NCBI GenBank assembly: GCA_963724625.1
Contig: CAVRVO010000004.1
Span: 124,001-188,000 of the forward strand
Length of the DNA stretch: 64,000 nt
Source: DATBVX01 sp963724625
Lineage (GTDB): Bacteria > Pseudomonadota > Gammaproteobacteria > Steroidobacterales > Steroidobacteraceae
Direction of reading: 5' to 3'
Below are positions 23,302 through 32,820 of this stretch, piece by piece (position 1 is the first letter of the stretch; every line of letters starts with the position of its first letter). Under the pieces are notes generated by a model. It worked only from the letters and a program-made list of their open reading frames with translations, ran no database searches and was not told the DNA's origin. The translations under genes were made by a program, and so were the position numbers.

Positions 23302-26037
23302 ATGAGCGGGTCGCAAAAACTCGTCCTCGTCGACGGCTCTTCGTATCTGTATCGCGCCTTTCACGCGCTGCCGCAGTTCAGCAGTTCACGCGGCGAACCC
23401 ACCGGTGCCGTACTCGGCGTGATCAACATGTTCCTCAAGTTGATCAAGGATGAGTCGCCGGAGCTCATCGCGATCGTGTTTGACGCGCCGGGCAGGACAT
23501 TTCGCGACGAGCTCTTCGAGGAGTACAAGGCGGATCGCCAGCCGATGCCCGACGACCTGAGAAAACAGGTCGCCCCCATTCTTGAGATCGTCGCAGCGAT
23601 GGGACTGCCGCTACTGCGCATCGAAGGCGTGGAAGCCGACGATGTCATCGGTACGCTCGCGACCCGCGCCGCGAGCGAAAAGTGTCATGTCCTCATTTCG
23701 ACCGGCGACAAGGACATGACACAGCTCGTCAACGAGTACATCACCTGCGTCAACACGATGACCGACACGATTCTCGATCGCACTGGCGTAAAGACAAAGT
23801 TCGACGTCTATCCCGAACAGATCGTCGGATACCTGGCCCTGATCGGCGACAACATCGACAACATTCCAGGAGTGCCCAAGGTCGGGCCCAAGACCGCCGC
23901 CAAGTGGCTCAATGAGTACACAACGCTCGACAACCTCATCGCCAATGCGGCGAGTGTCCAAGGCAAGGTCGGCGAAAGCCTGCGCGAGAATCTGACCACG
24001 CTGGAGCTCTCGCGCAAGCTCGCAACCATCGATTGCAACGTCAAACTCGAGGTGACACCTGCGGATCTCGCACCCAGAGCGCCGGATAGCGAGCGACTGC
24101 GGGAGATCTACACACGGCTCGAGCTGAAATCGCTGTTGCGGCAGATCTCGCCCAACGAGACACCCGCCGTGCCTCAGCCGGTGGCAGTTCAGACGCCCAC
24201 CGCGGCCGTTCCCGTGCCAGCTGCGGCAGCCCGGAATTACGAAACCATTGTTACGGAAGCGGACCTCGAGCGCTGGCTCGAAATTCTGCGCCAGGCGCCT
24301 CTTTTTGCCTTCGATACTGAAACGACGAGTCTCAGCTACATGGAGGCACGGATCGTCGGGATTTCCTTCAGCGCCGAGCCCGGCCGCGCAGCCTACGTCC
24401 CCGTCGGTCACGATTACGCTGGCGCACCGGATCAGCTCGATCGCGATGTGGTTCTCGAGAAACTCAAGCCGATCCTCGAAGACCCACAACGTCCGAAGCT
24501 CGGCCATCACCTCAAATACGACGCGCACGTGCTCGCTAATTACGGCATCGAGCTCAGAGGCCTGCGCTACGACTCCATGCTCGAGTCCTACGTGCTCAAC
24601 AGCACCGCCACGAATCACAGTCTGGATTCAACCGTCGAGAAGTATCTCGGCGTCAAGACCATCCGTTACGAGGACGTCGCGGGCCGCGGTGCGCGGCAGC
24701 TCACGTTCAACCAGGTGCCGGTCGATCGGGCTGCGGAGTACTCGGCAGAGGACGCCGATGTCACGCTGCAACTGCACCGCACGCTGTGGCAGCAGATCGA
24801 AGCGGTACCAACGCTGAAACGACTGTATGAGGAGATCGAGCAGCCGCTTGTCGATGTGCTCAAGCGCATGGAAGAGGACGGCGTGCTGATCGATCGCGAG
24901 ATGCTCAAGCGCCAGAGCGGCGAGCTGTCCAAGCGCATGCGCGAGATCGAGGTCGAGGCCCATCGGGAAGCGGGTGCGCCGTTCAACCTGGAATCACCGC
25001 GTCAGCTCCAGGAGATCCTGTTCAACAAGCTGCAGTTGCCCTCGATGCGCAAGACGCCAACCGGCCAGCCATCGACTGCGGAGGACGTCCTCGAGGAGCT
25101 GGCCGAATCGTATGCGTTGCCGCGGCTGATCATGGAGTACCGCGGCTTCGCGAAGCTCAAATCCACTTACACGGACAAGCTGCCGCTGCAGATCGATCCG
25201 CGCACGGGTCGCGTGCACACCTCCTACCATCAGGCGGTCGCCGCAACGGGACGTCTGTCGTCGACCGATCCGAATCTGCAGAACATTCCGATCCGCACAC
25301 CGGAAGGGCGCCGCATCCGCCAGGCGTTCGTGGCTCCGCCCGGCCAGGTGCTGATGGCGGCCGACTATTCGCAGATTGAGCTGCGCATCATGGCGCACCT
25401 CTCCGGAGACCAGGGCCTGCTCGAGGCGTTCGCGCAGGAACGCGACATCCATCAGGCAACCGCCGCCGAGGTATTCGGCACTCAGCTCGAGCAGGTATCC
25501 CACGATCAGCGCCGCTCAGCCAAGGCGATCAATTTCGGATTGATCTACGGGATGTCGGCGTTCGGTCTCGCCCGCCAGCTTGGCATCGAGCGCGGCGCAG
25601 CTCAGCTCTACGTCGACCTGTACTTTCAGCGCTATCCGGGAGTGAAGCGCTTCATGGACGAGACTCGCGCGCAGGCGCGCCAGCAGGGCTTTGTCGAGAC
25701 GGTATTTGGTCGTCGGCTCTATCTCAACGACATCAATTCGCGCAACGGCCAGATGCGCCAGTACGCGGAACGTGCCGCCATCAACGCGCCGATGCAGGGC
25801 ACTGCGGCCGACATCATCAAGCGCGCCATGATCAGCGCCCAGCGCTGGATCGAAAGCGAGTCGGTGCCCGCGCGGATCATCATGCAGGTGCACGACGAGC
25901 TGGTGTTCGAAGTGGCGACCGATGCAGTGGATTCGGTGCGTGAAGGCGTCCGGCAACACATGAGCGCTGCAGCACAGCTGCGCGTGCCGCTCAAGGTCGA
26001 GGTCGGAGTGGGTAGCAATTGGGACGAAGCCCACTGA
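23302..26037 (+). CDS. polA: DNA polymerase I
   Basis: A protein of 911 residues with all three domains: the 5' nuclease (about 1-290, starting LVLVDGSSYLYRAFHALP, with GVEADDVIGTLA), the 3'-5' exonuclease (about 310-500, with the intact DEDD first motif FDTETTSL near residue 335), and the polymerase (about 510-911) with motif A ADYSQIELRIMAHLSG, motif B RRSAKAINFGLIYGMSAFG and motif C VHDELVFE. It fills gaps in replication and repair. A Pro/Ala-rich linker of about 25 residues joins the first two domains. It is 12 bases after lptM. Confidence 0.97.
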   Translation: MSGSQKLVLVDGSSYLYRAFHALPQFSSSRGEPTGAVLGVINMFLKLIKDESPELIAIVFDAPGRTFRDELFEEYKADRQPMPDDLRKQVAPILEIVAAMGLPLLRIEGVEADDVIGTLATRAASEKCHVLISTGDKDMTQLVNEYITCVNTMTDTILDRTGVKTKFDVYPEQIVGYLALIGDNIDNIPGVPKVGPKTAAKWLNEYTTLDNLIANAASVQGKVGESLRENLTTLELSRKLATIDCNVKLEVTPADLAPRAPDSERLREIYTRLELKSLLRQISPNETPAVPQPVAVQTPTAAVPVPAAAARNYETIVTEADLERWLEILRQAPLFAFDTETTSLSYMEARIVGISFSAEPGRAAYVPVGHDYAGAPDQLDRDVVLEKLKPILEDPQRPKLGHHLKYDAHVLANYGIELRGLRYDSMLESYVLNSTATNHSLDSTVEKYLGVKTIRYEDVAGRGARQLTFNQVPVDRAAEYSAEDADVTLQLHRTLWQQIEAVPTLKRLYEEIEQPLVDVLKRMEEDGVLIDREMLKRQSGELSKRMREIEVEAHREAGAPFNLESPRQLQEILFNKLQLPSMRKTPTGQPSTAEDVLEELAESYALPRLIMEYRGFAKLKSTYTDKLPLQIDPRTGRVHTSYHQAVAATGRLSSTDPNLQNIPIRTPEGRRIRQAFVAPPGQVLMAADYSQIELRIMAHLSGDQGLLEAFAQERDIHQATAAEVFGTQLEQVSHDQRRSAKAINFGLIYGMSAFGLARQLGIERGAAQLYVDLYFQRYPGVKRFMDETRAQARQQGFVETVFGRRLYLNDINSRNGQMRQYAERAAINAPMQGTAADIIKRAMISAQRWIESESVPARIIMQVHDELVFEVATDAVDSVREGVRQHMSAAAQLRVPLKVEVGVGSNWDEAH

Positions 26038-26204
26038 TTGTCGGCGCTGCGCAATAGACGCGCGTTTTGAACTTCTTGCACCCGATTTCGGCGCCCCTGG
26101 CTGAACTCCGACGAGCGCTGACGCTCTATTTCGTCACGGCCTGCGATGCTGGCGGTCAGCGCGCGTTGCCAATAACTTCAAGGTTCGATTGCAAGGAGGT
26201 TCTT

Positions 26205-26750
26205 ATGTGGCGCGCAACGATTGCCGCAATGGTGGTCTCGGGTCTATTCGCGGCGCCTGCGTTCGCTGCGGATAATGGCTTTTATGTTGGCGCCGGCGTC
26301 GGCCAGGGCTATGTCAAGGCCAATGACGTTGGGAACCTCGGTCTCGACGACTTCAAAGGCGATGACACCGGCTTCAAGGTGATTGCCGGCTATCGTGTCT
26401 TCAAGATATTTGCAATCGAAGCCAATTACGTCGATCTCGGCAGCGCCACAGATAACGTCTCCGGGGTGAACGTGAAGGCCGATACGACTGGGATCGACGC
26501 ATTCGCGGTGGGAGTCCTGCCGATTCCTTTCGTGGACCTCTTCGCCAAGGTCGGCGTGATTTCCTGGGACCAGGACCTCGACATTTCGAGCATCGCGTCG
26601 AATGGCGACAGCGGCACGGACCTCGCATACGGCATCGGCGCCGGCTTCGCATTCGGCGCCGCGGCATTGCGTGCCGAGTACGAGCGTTTCGAAATCCCGG
26701 ACACTGACTCGGTGGACATGATTTCGCTCAGCTTCACATGGACTTTCTGA
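26205..26750 (+). CDS. Small outer-membrane beta-barrel protein
   Basis: A protein of 181 residues from ATG 26205, with a perfect AAGGAGGT (26193-26200) four bases upstream, suggesting high expression. A signal peptide (MWRATIAAMVVSGLFAAPAF, cut at AFA-A) is followed by alternating strands (NGFYVGAGVGQGYVK, VIAGYRVFKIFAIEANYVDLG) and a terminal Phe in LSFTWTF, as in OmpA-transmembrane/OmpX-like eight-strand barrels. No peptidoglycan-binding domain is present. The role is unknown. A strong terminator follows. Confidence 0.85.
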   Translation: MWRATIAAMVVSGLFAAPAFAADNGFYVGAGVGQGYVKANDVGNLGLDDFKGDDTGFKVIAGYRVFKIFAIEANYVDLGSATDNVSGVNVKADTTGIDAFAVGVLPIPFVDLFAKVGVISWDQDLDISSIASNGDSGTDLAYGIGAGFAFGAAALRAEYERFEIPDTDSVDMISLSFTWTF

Positions 26751-26896
26751 CAGTCCCGTGACATTTCTTTACGCGTTTAATAAAGACGGGCTGGAACTTC
26801 GCGAAGCTGACCACATCTAACTTCACGAGCGTCTAGGACGCTCCCCGCTTTCCTCCCTGAGCGGGTCTTTACCCGGTTTGTCATCCCCATGCCGGG

Positions 26897-27523
26897 TTAG
26901 TCTGACCCGGTGGCTCGGCCCCCCGATCCACCGGGTTTTTTATGCCCGAGAAGTGCTTCCAGCACACGCCGGGCCTGCTCCGCCCCTTCCTTGTTGAGCG
27001 ATGAAAAGAGCTGCACCGAGGCGCCTGCCCCGAGCTCGCTCGCTGCTGACCCGAGCTCCTTGCGCGCCTCGTTGCGCGTCAGCTTGTCTGACTTGGTGAG
27101 CAGCACATGCACCGGCAACTCCCGTCGCGCGCTCCAGTCGAGCAGCGCCCGATCGCCGTCCTTCAGCCCGCGCCGCACATCTACGATGAGAAGCAAACCG
27201 CTCAAGGAGTTGCGTGTGGCGAAATACTCACCCACGAGCTGATGCCAGTGCGCTTGCACTTTCGGCGGCACCTTTGCGAATCCATAACCGGGCAGATCGA
27301 CCAGCCGTTGATCCTGTTGCAACTCGAAGAAGTTGACGAGCTGCGTGAGGCCTGGCGTCTTGCCGCTTCGGGCGAGACTGTTGCGTTGGGTGATGGCGTT
27401 GATGGCGCTGGACTTACCCGCATTCGAGCGCCCCGCGACCGCGACTTCGCTGCCAACATCCGGGGGAAATTGCTGTGCGCTCGCAGCGCTGAGCAGAAAA
27501 CGGATCTGTGGGTAGCTGGACAT
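26897..27523 (-). CDS. engB: Ribosome biogenesis GTPase EngB (YihA/YsxC)
   Basis: A small GTPase of 208 residues needed for 50S subunit assembly. G1 is GRSNAGKSS (about 31-39), the G2 region KTPGLTQ, G3 DLPGYGFA, G4 TKSD and G5-like SSLN follow. The order and length match the family. Its C-terminal tail is rich in Gly and overlaps a terminator for the convergent barrel gene. It is divergent from cytochrome c4, a common gammaproteobacterial arrangement. Confidence 0.95.
   Translation of the reverse strand: MSSYPQIRFLLSAASAQQFPPDVGSEVAVAGRSNAGKSSAINAITQRNSLARSGKTPGLTQLVNFFELQQDQRLVDLPGYGFAKVPPKVQAHWHQLVGEYFATRNSLSGLLLIVDVRRGLKDGDRALLDWSARRELPVHVLLTKSDKLTRNEARKELGSAASELGAGASVQLFSSLNKEGAEQARRVLEALLGHKKPGGSGGRATGSD
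26905..26941 (+). terminator. Rho-independent terminator after the barrel gene
   Basis: A nine-base-pair stem ACCCGGTGG / CCACCGGGT with a 14-base loop is followed by T6. Other GC-rich hairpins precede it (for example around 26871-26897). It lies within the last codons of engB on the opposite strand, whose C-terminus (KKPGGSGG) is unusual low-complexity sequence because of it. Confidence 0.85.
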
Positions 27524-27631
27524 GAGGGGCTGGCCGTGGACTTAAACCGTTGAGTTTAGTGTACAATTCGCCGCCCGTCGGCACGCCCGCGACCGGCGGA
27601 CAAGCTCAAGAACCGCAAGGGAGCTCCCGGA

Positions 27632-28237
27632 ATGAAGTTGTGGAGATTGGTGGCCGCCCTGGCCGGCATCAGCATGGCCGCTTCAGCATCCGCCGATGGC
27701 GCCGGGGACGGCGCGACCAAGGCCGCCGTTTGTTCGGCCTGCCACGGCCCCAACGGCAACAGCACGACTCCCGACTGGCCGAATCTTGCCGGGCAGGGTG
27801 AGCGGTACCTTGCCGAGCAACTCAAGTTCTTCAAGGAAGGTAAGCGCAACAATCCCGTGATGGCGCCCATGGCAGCGCCGCTGTCGGACCAGGACATCGC
27901 GGACCTGGCTGCTTACTTTGCGACCCAGAAACCGAGCGCCGGCCTCGAAGCTGATCCGTCGTATTGGGAAGCGGGCCAGAAGCTCTACCGCGGTGGTGAC
28001 AGCGCACGCAATCTCCCTGCCTGCATCGCCTGCCATGGCCCGGTGGGTCGAGGCATCTCGCCGGCCAGCTATCCGGCGCTGCGCGGCCAGCACTCCGTCT
28101 ATACGCAGAAGCAGCTCAACGACTATGCGGCGGGTGCACGTCCGGGCGCCAACGCCGAAATCATGCACACCATCGCCGGACGCATGACCGCCGAGGAAAT
28201 CCGTAATGTCTCCTCCTATGTCCAGGGCATGCGCTAG
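27632..28237 (+). CDS. Dihaem cytochrome c4
   Basis: A periplasmic protein of 201 residues with a signal peptide (MKLWRLVAALAGISMAAS, cut near ASA-D) and two haem c sites, CSACH (about 33-37) and CIACH (about 132-136), with distal Met ligands expected in NNPVMAPM and AEIMHTIAGRM. The two similar halves are the hallmark of cytochrome c4, which carries electrons to terminal oxidases. It is divergent from engB and 70 bp upstream of dsbA, as in Pseudomonas and Xanthomonas. Confidence 0.93.
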   Translation: MKLWRLVAALAGISMAASASADGAGDGATKAAVCSACHGPNGNSTTPDWPNLAGQGERYLAEQLKFFKEGKRNNPVMAPMAAPLSDQDIADLAAYFATQKPSAGLEADPSYWEAGQKLYRGGDSARNLPACIACHGPVGRGISPASYPALRGQHSVYTQKQLNDYAAGARPGANAEIMHTIAGRMTAEEIRNVSSYVQGMR

Positions 28238-28307
28238 CGCACCGCGCAACTGAGCGCCGCTCGTTGCGGTCGAAGCCCTCGCCCCGAAGTCTTGCCGGAG
28301 TGATTGC

Positions 28308-29198
28308 ATGAAGAAGATTGGCGTGTTTGTCGGTCTGTTGCTGGTTGCAACCGTTGGCTGTGGCGGACAGCAAGCACCAGGGTCGGCAGCCGCTCCTGCT
28401 CAACAAGCTGCCCCCGCGCCCGCGGCAGCGTCCAACACGGACACCGCAACCGCCAAGCCGAAGCCCGCTGCACCGGCACCCCAAGGCTCCTCACCCGAGT
28501 CAGGTGCGGGCATCGAAGCGGGTGAGGCGGTGGAGACCGCGGACGACGAGCCAGCCGCGACGCGGGCCAATACCTTGCTCGCAGCCGCAATGACACAGCC
28601 GAAACCGGAAGCAGCATCGCAGTGGGCGCAAGGCGTCAACTACCACTTGCTCCTGCCGGCTCAGCCGACCAATGCCGGACCTGACCAGGTCGAGGTGGTG
28701 GAGGCATTCTGGTATGCGTGCCCTCACTGCTATGCGCTCGAGCCCTATCTGCAGAGCTGGAAAGCCAAGAAGCCGGCTTACGTGCAGTTCAACGTGCTGC
28801 CCGTGATGTGGGGTCCGGTGCACCGCGCACACGCGCAACTGTTCTACACGCTGCAGGCCCTCGGCAAGGAAGAGGAACTGCACAGTGCCGTGATGCAGGA
28901 AGTGCAGGTCAATCACAACATGCTGGCAAGCAACGACCCGATCGAGACCGAGCAGATGCAAATGCAGTTCGTGCGCGGTCACGGGATCAAGGAGGAGGAC
29001 TTCCGCAAGGCGTATCACTCGTTCGCGGTGGAGACCAACCTGCAGCGCGCCGAGCAGCTCACGCGCCGCTACAAGGTGGAAGGTGTGCCCTTGTTCGTGA
29101 TCAACGGTAAATACACTGCAGACGTGGGGACGGCAGGCGGCCAGGCGCAGCTCATCGCGCTTATCAACGACCTCGTCGCGCGCGAACAGAAGAAGTAG
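28308..29198 (+). CDS. dsbA: Thiol:disulfide interchange protein DsbA, lipoprotein form
   Basis: A protein of 296 residues. The thioredoxin-fold domain (about 105-296) has the DsbA active site CPHC (138-141, in FWYACPHCYALEP) and the cis-Pro in VEGVPLFVING. It oxidises cysteines in exported proteins. Unusually, the N-terminus is a lipobox (LVATVGC, Cys18) followed by about 80 residues rich in Ala, Pro, Gln and Thr, then an acidic stretch (EAGEAVETADDE). So the domain is probably tethered to a membrane by a flexible linker. It is downstream of cytochrome c4. Confidence 0.92.
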   Translation: MKKIGVFVGLLLVATVGCGGQQAPGSAAAPAQQAAPAPAAASNTDTATAKPKPAAPAPQGSSPESGAGIEAGEAVETADDEPAATRANTLLAAAMTQPKPEAASQWAQGVNYHLLLPAQPTNAGPDQVEVVEAFWYACPHCYALEPYLQSWKAKKPAYVQFNVLPVMWGPVHRAHAQLFYTLQALGKEEELHSAVMQEVQVNHNMLASNDPIETEQMQMQFVRGHGIKEEDFRKAYHSFAVETNLQRAEQLTRRYKVEGVPLFVINGKYTADVGTAGGQAQLIALINDLVAREQKK

Positions 29199-29228
29199 TA
29201 ACCGCCGCAAAACGCGGCAAGGCCGCCC

Positions 29229-30206
29229 GTGCTCAACTCCTACGTCTCGCAGCCCCAGGGACTCGCGCGCAGCAGCGTAGTCGATGCCATCCCTCCTGAG
29301 GCGCTCTGGATCGACCTGATCGCGCCCACGCCGGAGGAGGAAAAGCTGGTCGAGACGACCTTCGCTGTCGACGTGCCGACACGCGAAGAAATGCGGGAAA
29401 TCGAAGCCTCTAATCGCATGTACGAAGAGGCGGACGCGATCTACATGACGATCACGATCGTTACGCGCCTGGACACGGACCTGCCCGAGAGTTCGCAGAT
29501 CACCTTCATCATGGCCAAGGATCGCCTGATCACCAACCGCTACGTCGACCCGTTGCCCTTCCAGCGCTTCATCTCATTCGCCGAACGGCACCCGAACAGC
29601 TGCAGCTCCTCGCCCATGATCCTTGCCGGACTGGTCGAGGCGATCGTGAACCGCATGGCAGACGTGCTGGAGCGGGTGGGTACGGATCTCGATCAGCTTT
29701 CGAGCGACGTGTTCACGCCGCCGAAGAAAAAGCGCTCAGCACGCATCACGACGCGTGACACGCGTGCCACGCTGGCGCGCGTGGGGCAGAACGGCGATCT
29801 GACTTCGAAGGCCCGTGAGTCACTCGTCAGCGTCAACCGACTGCTCACATTCGTGCAGCAAACGACCGTGCTCACGCTGCAGAATGACGTGCGCGGGCGC
29901 TTCCGGACCCTCAGTCGCGACGTGCTGGCGCTTTCCGATCACGCGTCATTCCTCGCCAGCAAGGCGAATTTCCTGCTCGAAGCGATGCTTGGCCTGATCA
30001 ACATCGAGCAGAACAACATCATCAAGATCTTTTCGGTGGCCGCGGTCGTGTTCCTGCCACCGACGCTGATCGCCAGCATCTATGGCATGAACTTTCACTT
30101 CATGCCGGAGCTCAGCTGGATCGGTGGCTATCCAATGGCCATCGTCCTGATGATCGTCTCCGCAATCCTGCCGTACGCCTATTTCAAGCGGAACGGCTGG
30201 CTATAG
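29229..30206 (+). CDS. CorA-type magnesium/divalent cation transporter
   Basis: A protein of 325 residues starting at GTG 29229. It has the large cytoplasmic N-terminal funnel domain and two C-terminal transmembrane helices (about 265-285 and 297-317). The signature YGMNF lies at the end of the first helix. Residues such as YEEADAIYMTITIV and NRYVDPLPFQRF fit the CorA family. It transports Mg2+, and possibly Co2+ or Ni2+. It runs the same way as dsbA, 30 bp away. Confidence 0.92.
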   Translation: MLNSYVSQPQGLARSSVVDAIPPEALWIDLIAPTPEEEKLVETTFAVDVPTREEMREIEASNRMYEEADAIYMTITIVTRLDTDLPESSQITFIMAKDRLITNRYVDPLPFQRFISFAERHPNSCSSSPMILAGLVEAIVNRMADVLERVGTDLDQLSSDVFTPPKKKRSARITTRDTRATLARVGQNGDLTSKARESLVSVNRLLTFVQQTTVLTLQNDVRGRFRTLSRDVLALSDHASFLASKANFLLEAMLGLINIEQNNIIKIFSVAAVVFLPPTLIASIYGMNFHFMPELSWIGGYPMAIVLMIVSAILPYAYFKRNGWL

Positions 30207-30216
30207 CTGTCATTCG

Positions 30217-32790
30217 ATGGAGTTGCTCGAGCGCGAGCAAAGTCTCGCTGAATTGACCGAGTGGCTCAGCAGTGCCGCCGAGCGCGGCGGCTGTGTCGCG
30301 CTCGTACACGGCGAAGCGGGCATCGGCAAGACCGCACTGATCGAGAGGTTCTCGAAGCAGCAAAGCACCGCACGGGTACTGTGGGGCGCTTGCGACGCCC
30401 TCTTTACACCGCGCCCTCTCGGACCACTGCACGACATCGCGCGGCAGACGCAAGGTGCACTGCTGACAGCCGTCAACTCCCGCGGTAATCGCGATGCAAT
30501 CTTCACGGCAGCTCTGGATGAGCTGGAGCGTAGCAGGACTCTGGTCGTATTCGAGGACATGCATTGGGCCGACGACGCGACGCTCGATCTGCTCAAGTAC
30601 CTCGGCCGTCGCATCAATCGTACCCACGCCATGCTGGTTGTCACTTATCGTGACGACGAGGTGGGTCCACAGCATCCATTGCGATCAGTGATCGGAGACT
30701 TGCCGCGTACCAGCACGCGCAGACTGCCTCTTGCGCCACTTTCGGAAGCCGCGGTCACGCACCTGGCCGCGCAGGCCGGACGGCCTTCCAAGGGTCTGCA
30801 CAAGATCACGGCCGGCAATCCGTTCTTTGTAACCGAGGTGCTCGCCTCGGCGGCCGATACGATACCCGTCACGGTGCGCGAGGCGGTGCTTACGCACGTC
30901 GCCAAGCTGTCGCCGGCCGCGCGTGAAATCGCCGAGCTGGTCTGTGTGGTCCCTGGAAAGACTGAAGGCTGGCTGCTTGAACAAGCCAGCCGGGCGGATG
31001 AAGCAGGCATCGAAGAATGTCTCGGCATCGGCATGGTGCGCTACGACGACGCCTCGCTGGCGTTTCGCCACGAACTCGCACGGCGCGCGCTGGAAGACTC
31101 GCTGACGCGGCCACGCCGAGAGACCCTGCACTCGAAGGTGCTGGCGGTGCTTGCACAGCGGCCTGATGTTCCCGCGGCACGCCTCGCACATCACGCGGAT
31201 GGCGCGCGCAATGCGGAGCAGGTGCTGCGTTTCGCACCCATCGCCGCGTCGCAAGCCGCGTCGGTCGGCGCGCACTCTGAGGCGGTGGCGCACTATCAAG
31301 CTGCAATACGGTACGCGAATCAGTTGCAGCCCGAGGAGCGTGCGCGGCTGTATGAGCATCTCGCGTACGAGTGCTACCTGACGGGTCAGCACCTGCGTGC
31401 CACGGATGCGAGATGCTCCGCCCTGGAAGTCTGGCGCGCCTCGGGCGCGCGCATGCAGGAAGGCGATACGTTGCGGTGGCTCTCCCGGCTGACCTGGTTT
31501 GCAGGTCGCCGCGAGGAAGCGCGGCGGTACGCCGTCGAGGCTATCGCGACGCTCGAGCTGTTGCCCCCCAGCCTCGAGTTGGCGATGGCCTATGACAATC
31601 TCGCTCATCTCGACACGGAGTCGCACGACGTCGACTCGGGAATCAGTTTGGCGCAGCGTGCAATCCAGCTGGCGGAGAAAATGGGGCATGACGAGTTCAT
31701 GGCTCATGCGCTGATCACGCTCGGGCTCGGGCGCCTCATCCGCGGCGACACCTCGGGTTGGGCCAACTTCGAGCGCGGTCTGCAGCTCGCACTTGCCAGT
31801 GGGTCGCAAGAGGAAGTGGCTCGCGCGTATACGAACCTGTGCTCGATGGCGATCTCTCGACGTGACTACGAGCAGGCGACTCGCTATCAGGCCGAGGGGC
31901 TCGCGTACTGCGAGGAGCGTGACCTGGATTCCTGGTGGCTCTACATGATCGCGGGCCGCGCGCGCATGCGGTTCGAGCAAAGCGACTGGGATGGGGCGGG
32001 CGATGATGTCGAAGCCGTATTGCGCCATCCGCGCACTACACCCATCACGCGCATTCCGGTGCTGGAGGTCCTCGCGCATCTGCGAATTCGGCGCGGCGAC
32101 CCCGATGCAAGTTCCCCGCTTGCAGAGGCACGTTCGCTGGCGGGCCCGCAGCCGGACTTGCAGCGCGTCGGTAGGGTCGCGGCAGTCGTCGGCGAGGGCG
32201 CGTGGCTGACCGGCGATCGTGACGCGGTGATCCAGGCCGTGCAGCCGGCGTATGAACTCGCTCAGCAGCGCCAGGATCCGCGGATGAGAGGCGAACTCGC
32301 GGCATGGCTCTTCCGGGTGCAGGCACTGCCGCAGCCGCCGACCGATATTGCTCAGCCATATGAGATGGAAATCGCTGGCGACTGGCGCGGCGCGGCGCAG
32401 ATGTGGCAGGCGCTCGGGTGTGCATATGAGCACGCAAGCCTGCTCGGCTGGAACGGAACCGAGGAGGAACAGCGCGCGGCACTCACGATCTTCGATCGGC
32501 TCGGCGCGGGCCCGGCGGCCGCGTTTCTGCGCAAGCGAATGCGTGAGTCGGGAGTGCGTAGCGTTCCACGCGGCCTGCGCGACTCCACGCGCAACAATCC
32601 GCACGGCCTGACGAAGCGCGAGGCCGAGATTCTCGAACTATTGTCCGAGGGCCTGCGAAACTCCTCGATCGCGAAACGGCTGTTCCTGTCGCCGAAAACC
32701 GTCGATCACCACGTCTCTGCGATTCTCGCCAAGTTGCGCGTGCCATCACGTGCCGAGGCCGTGGCGTTGGTACGCAAGAAGTCCGGTTGA
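30217..32790 (+). CDS. Large ATP-binding LuxR-type (LAL) transcriptional regulator
   Basis: A protein of 857 residues. An N-terminal AAA_16/STAND ATPase has Walker A GEAGIGKT (32-39) and Walker B LVVFEDMHWADD (about 106-117). The middle (about 330-700) is made of TPR-like helical repeats. The C-terminus (about 795-850) is a LuxR/GerE helix-turn-helix, LTKREAEILELLSEGLRN through LSPKTVDHHVSAILAKL. Such MalT/LAL proteins switch on target genes after binding a small effector and ATP. The target may be the next genes (PAP2 phosphatase onward), which is inference. It starts 11 bp after corA. Confidence 0.9.
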   Translation: MELLEREQSLAELTEWLSSAAERGGCVALVHGEAGIGKTALIERFSKQQSTARVLWGACDALFTPRPLGPLHDIARQTQGALLTAVNSRGNRDAIFTAALDELERSRTLVVFEDMHWADDATLDLLKYLGRRINRTHAMLVVTYRDDEVGPQHPLRSVIGDLPRTSTRRLPLAPLSEAAVTHLAAQAGRPSKGLHKITAGNPFFVTEVLASAADTIPVTVREAVLTHVAKLSPAAREIAELVCVVPGKTEGWLLEQASRADEAGIEECLGIGMVRYDDASLAFRHELARRALEDSLTRPRRETLHSKVLAVLAQRPDVPAARLAHHADGARNAEQVLRFAPIAASQAASVGAHSEAVAHYQAAIRYANQLQPEERARLYEHLAYECYLTGQHLRATDARCSALEVWRASGARMQEGDTLRWLSRLTWFAGRREEARRYAVEAIATLELLPPSLELAMAYDNLAHLDTESHDVDSGISLAQRAIQLAEKMGHDEFMAHALITLGLGRLIRGDTSGWANFERGLQLALASGSQEEVARAYTNLCSMAISRRDYEQATRYQAEGLAYCEERDLDSWWLYMIAGRARMRFEQSDWDGAGDDVEAVLRHPRTTPITRIPVLEVLAHLRIRRGDPDASSPLAEARSLAGPQPDLQRVGRVAAVVGEGAWLTGDRDAVIQAVQPAYELAQQRQDPRMRGELAAWLFRVQALPQPPTDIAQPYEMEIAGDWRGAAQMWQALGCAYEHASLLGWNGTEEEQRAALTIFDRLGAGPAAAFLRKRMRESGVRSVPRGLRDSTRNNPHGLTKREAEILELLSEGLRNSSIAKRLFLSPKTVDHHVSAILAKLRVPSRAEAVALVRKKSG

Positions 32791-32820
32791 TTTTCAGCCC
32801 GGCGAGCGTCTCTCTCTCAA

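Noticed and set aside
30685..32604. Open frame of 639 codons on the minus strand inside the LAL regulator
   Set aside because: GC-rich antisense shadow; no family motifs, and the plus-strand protein has full domains.
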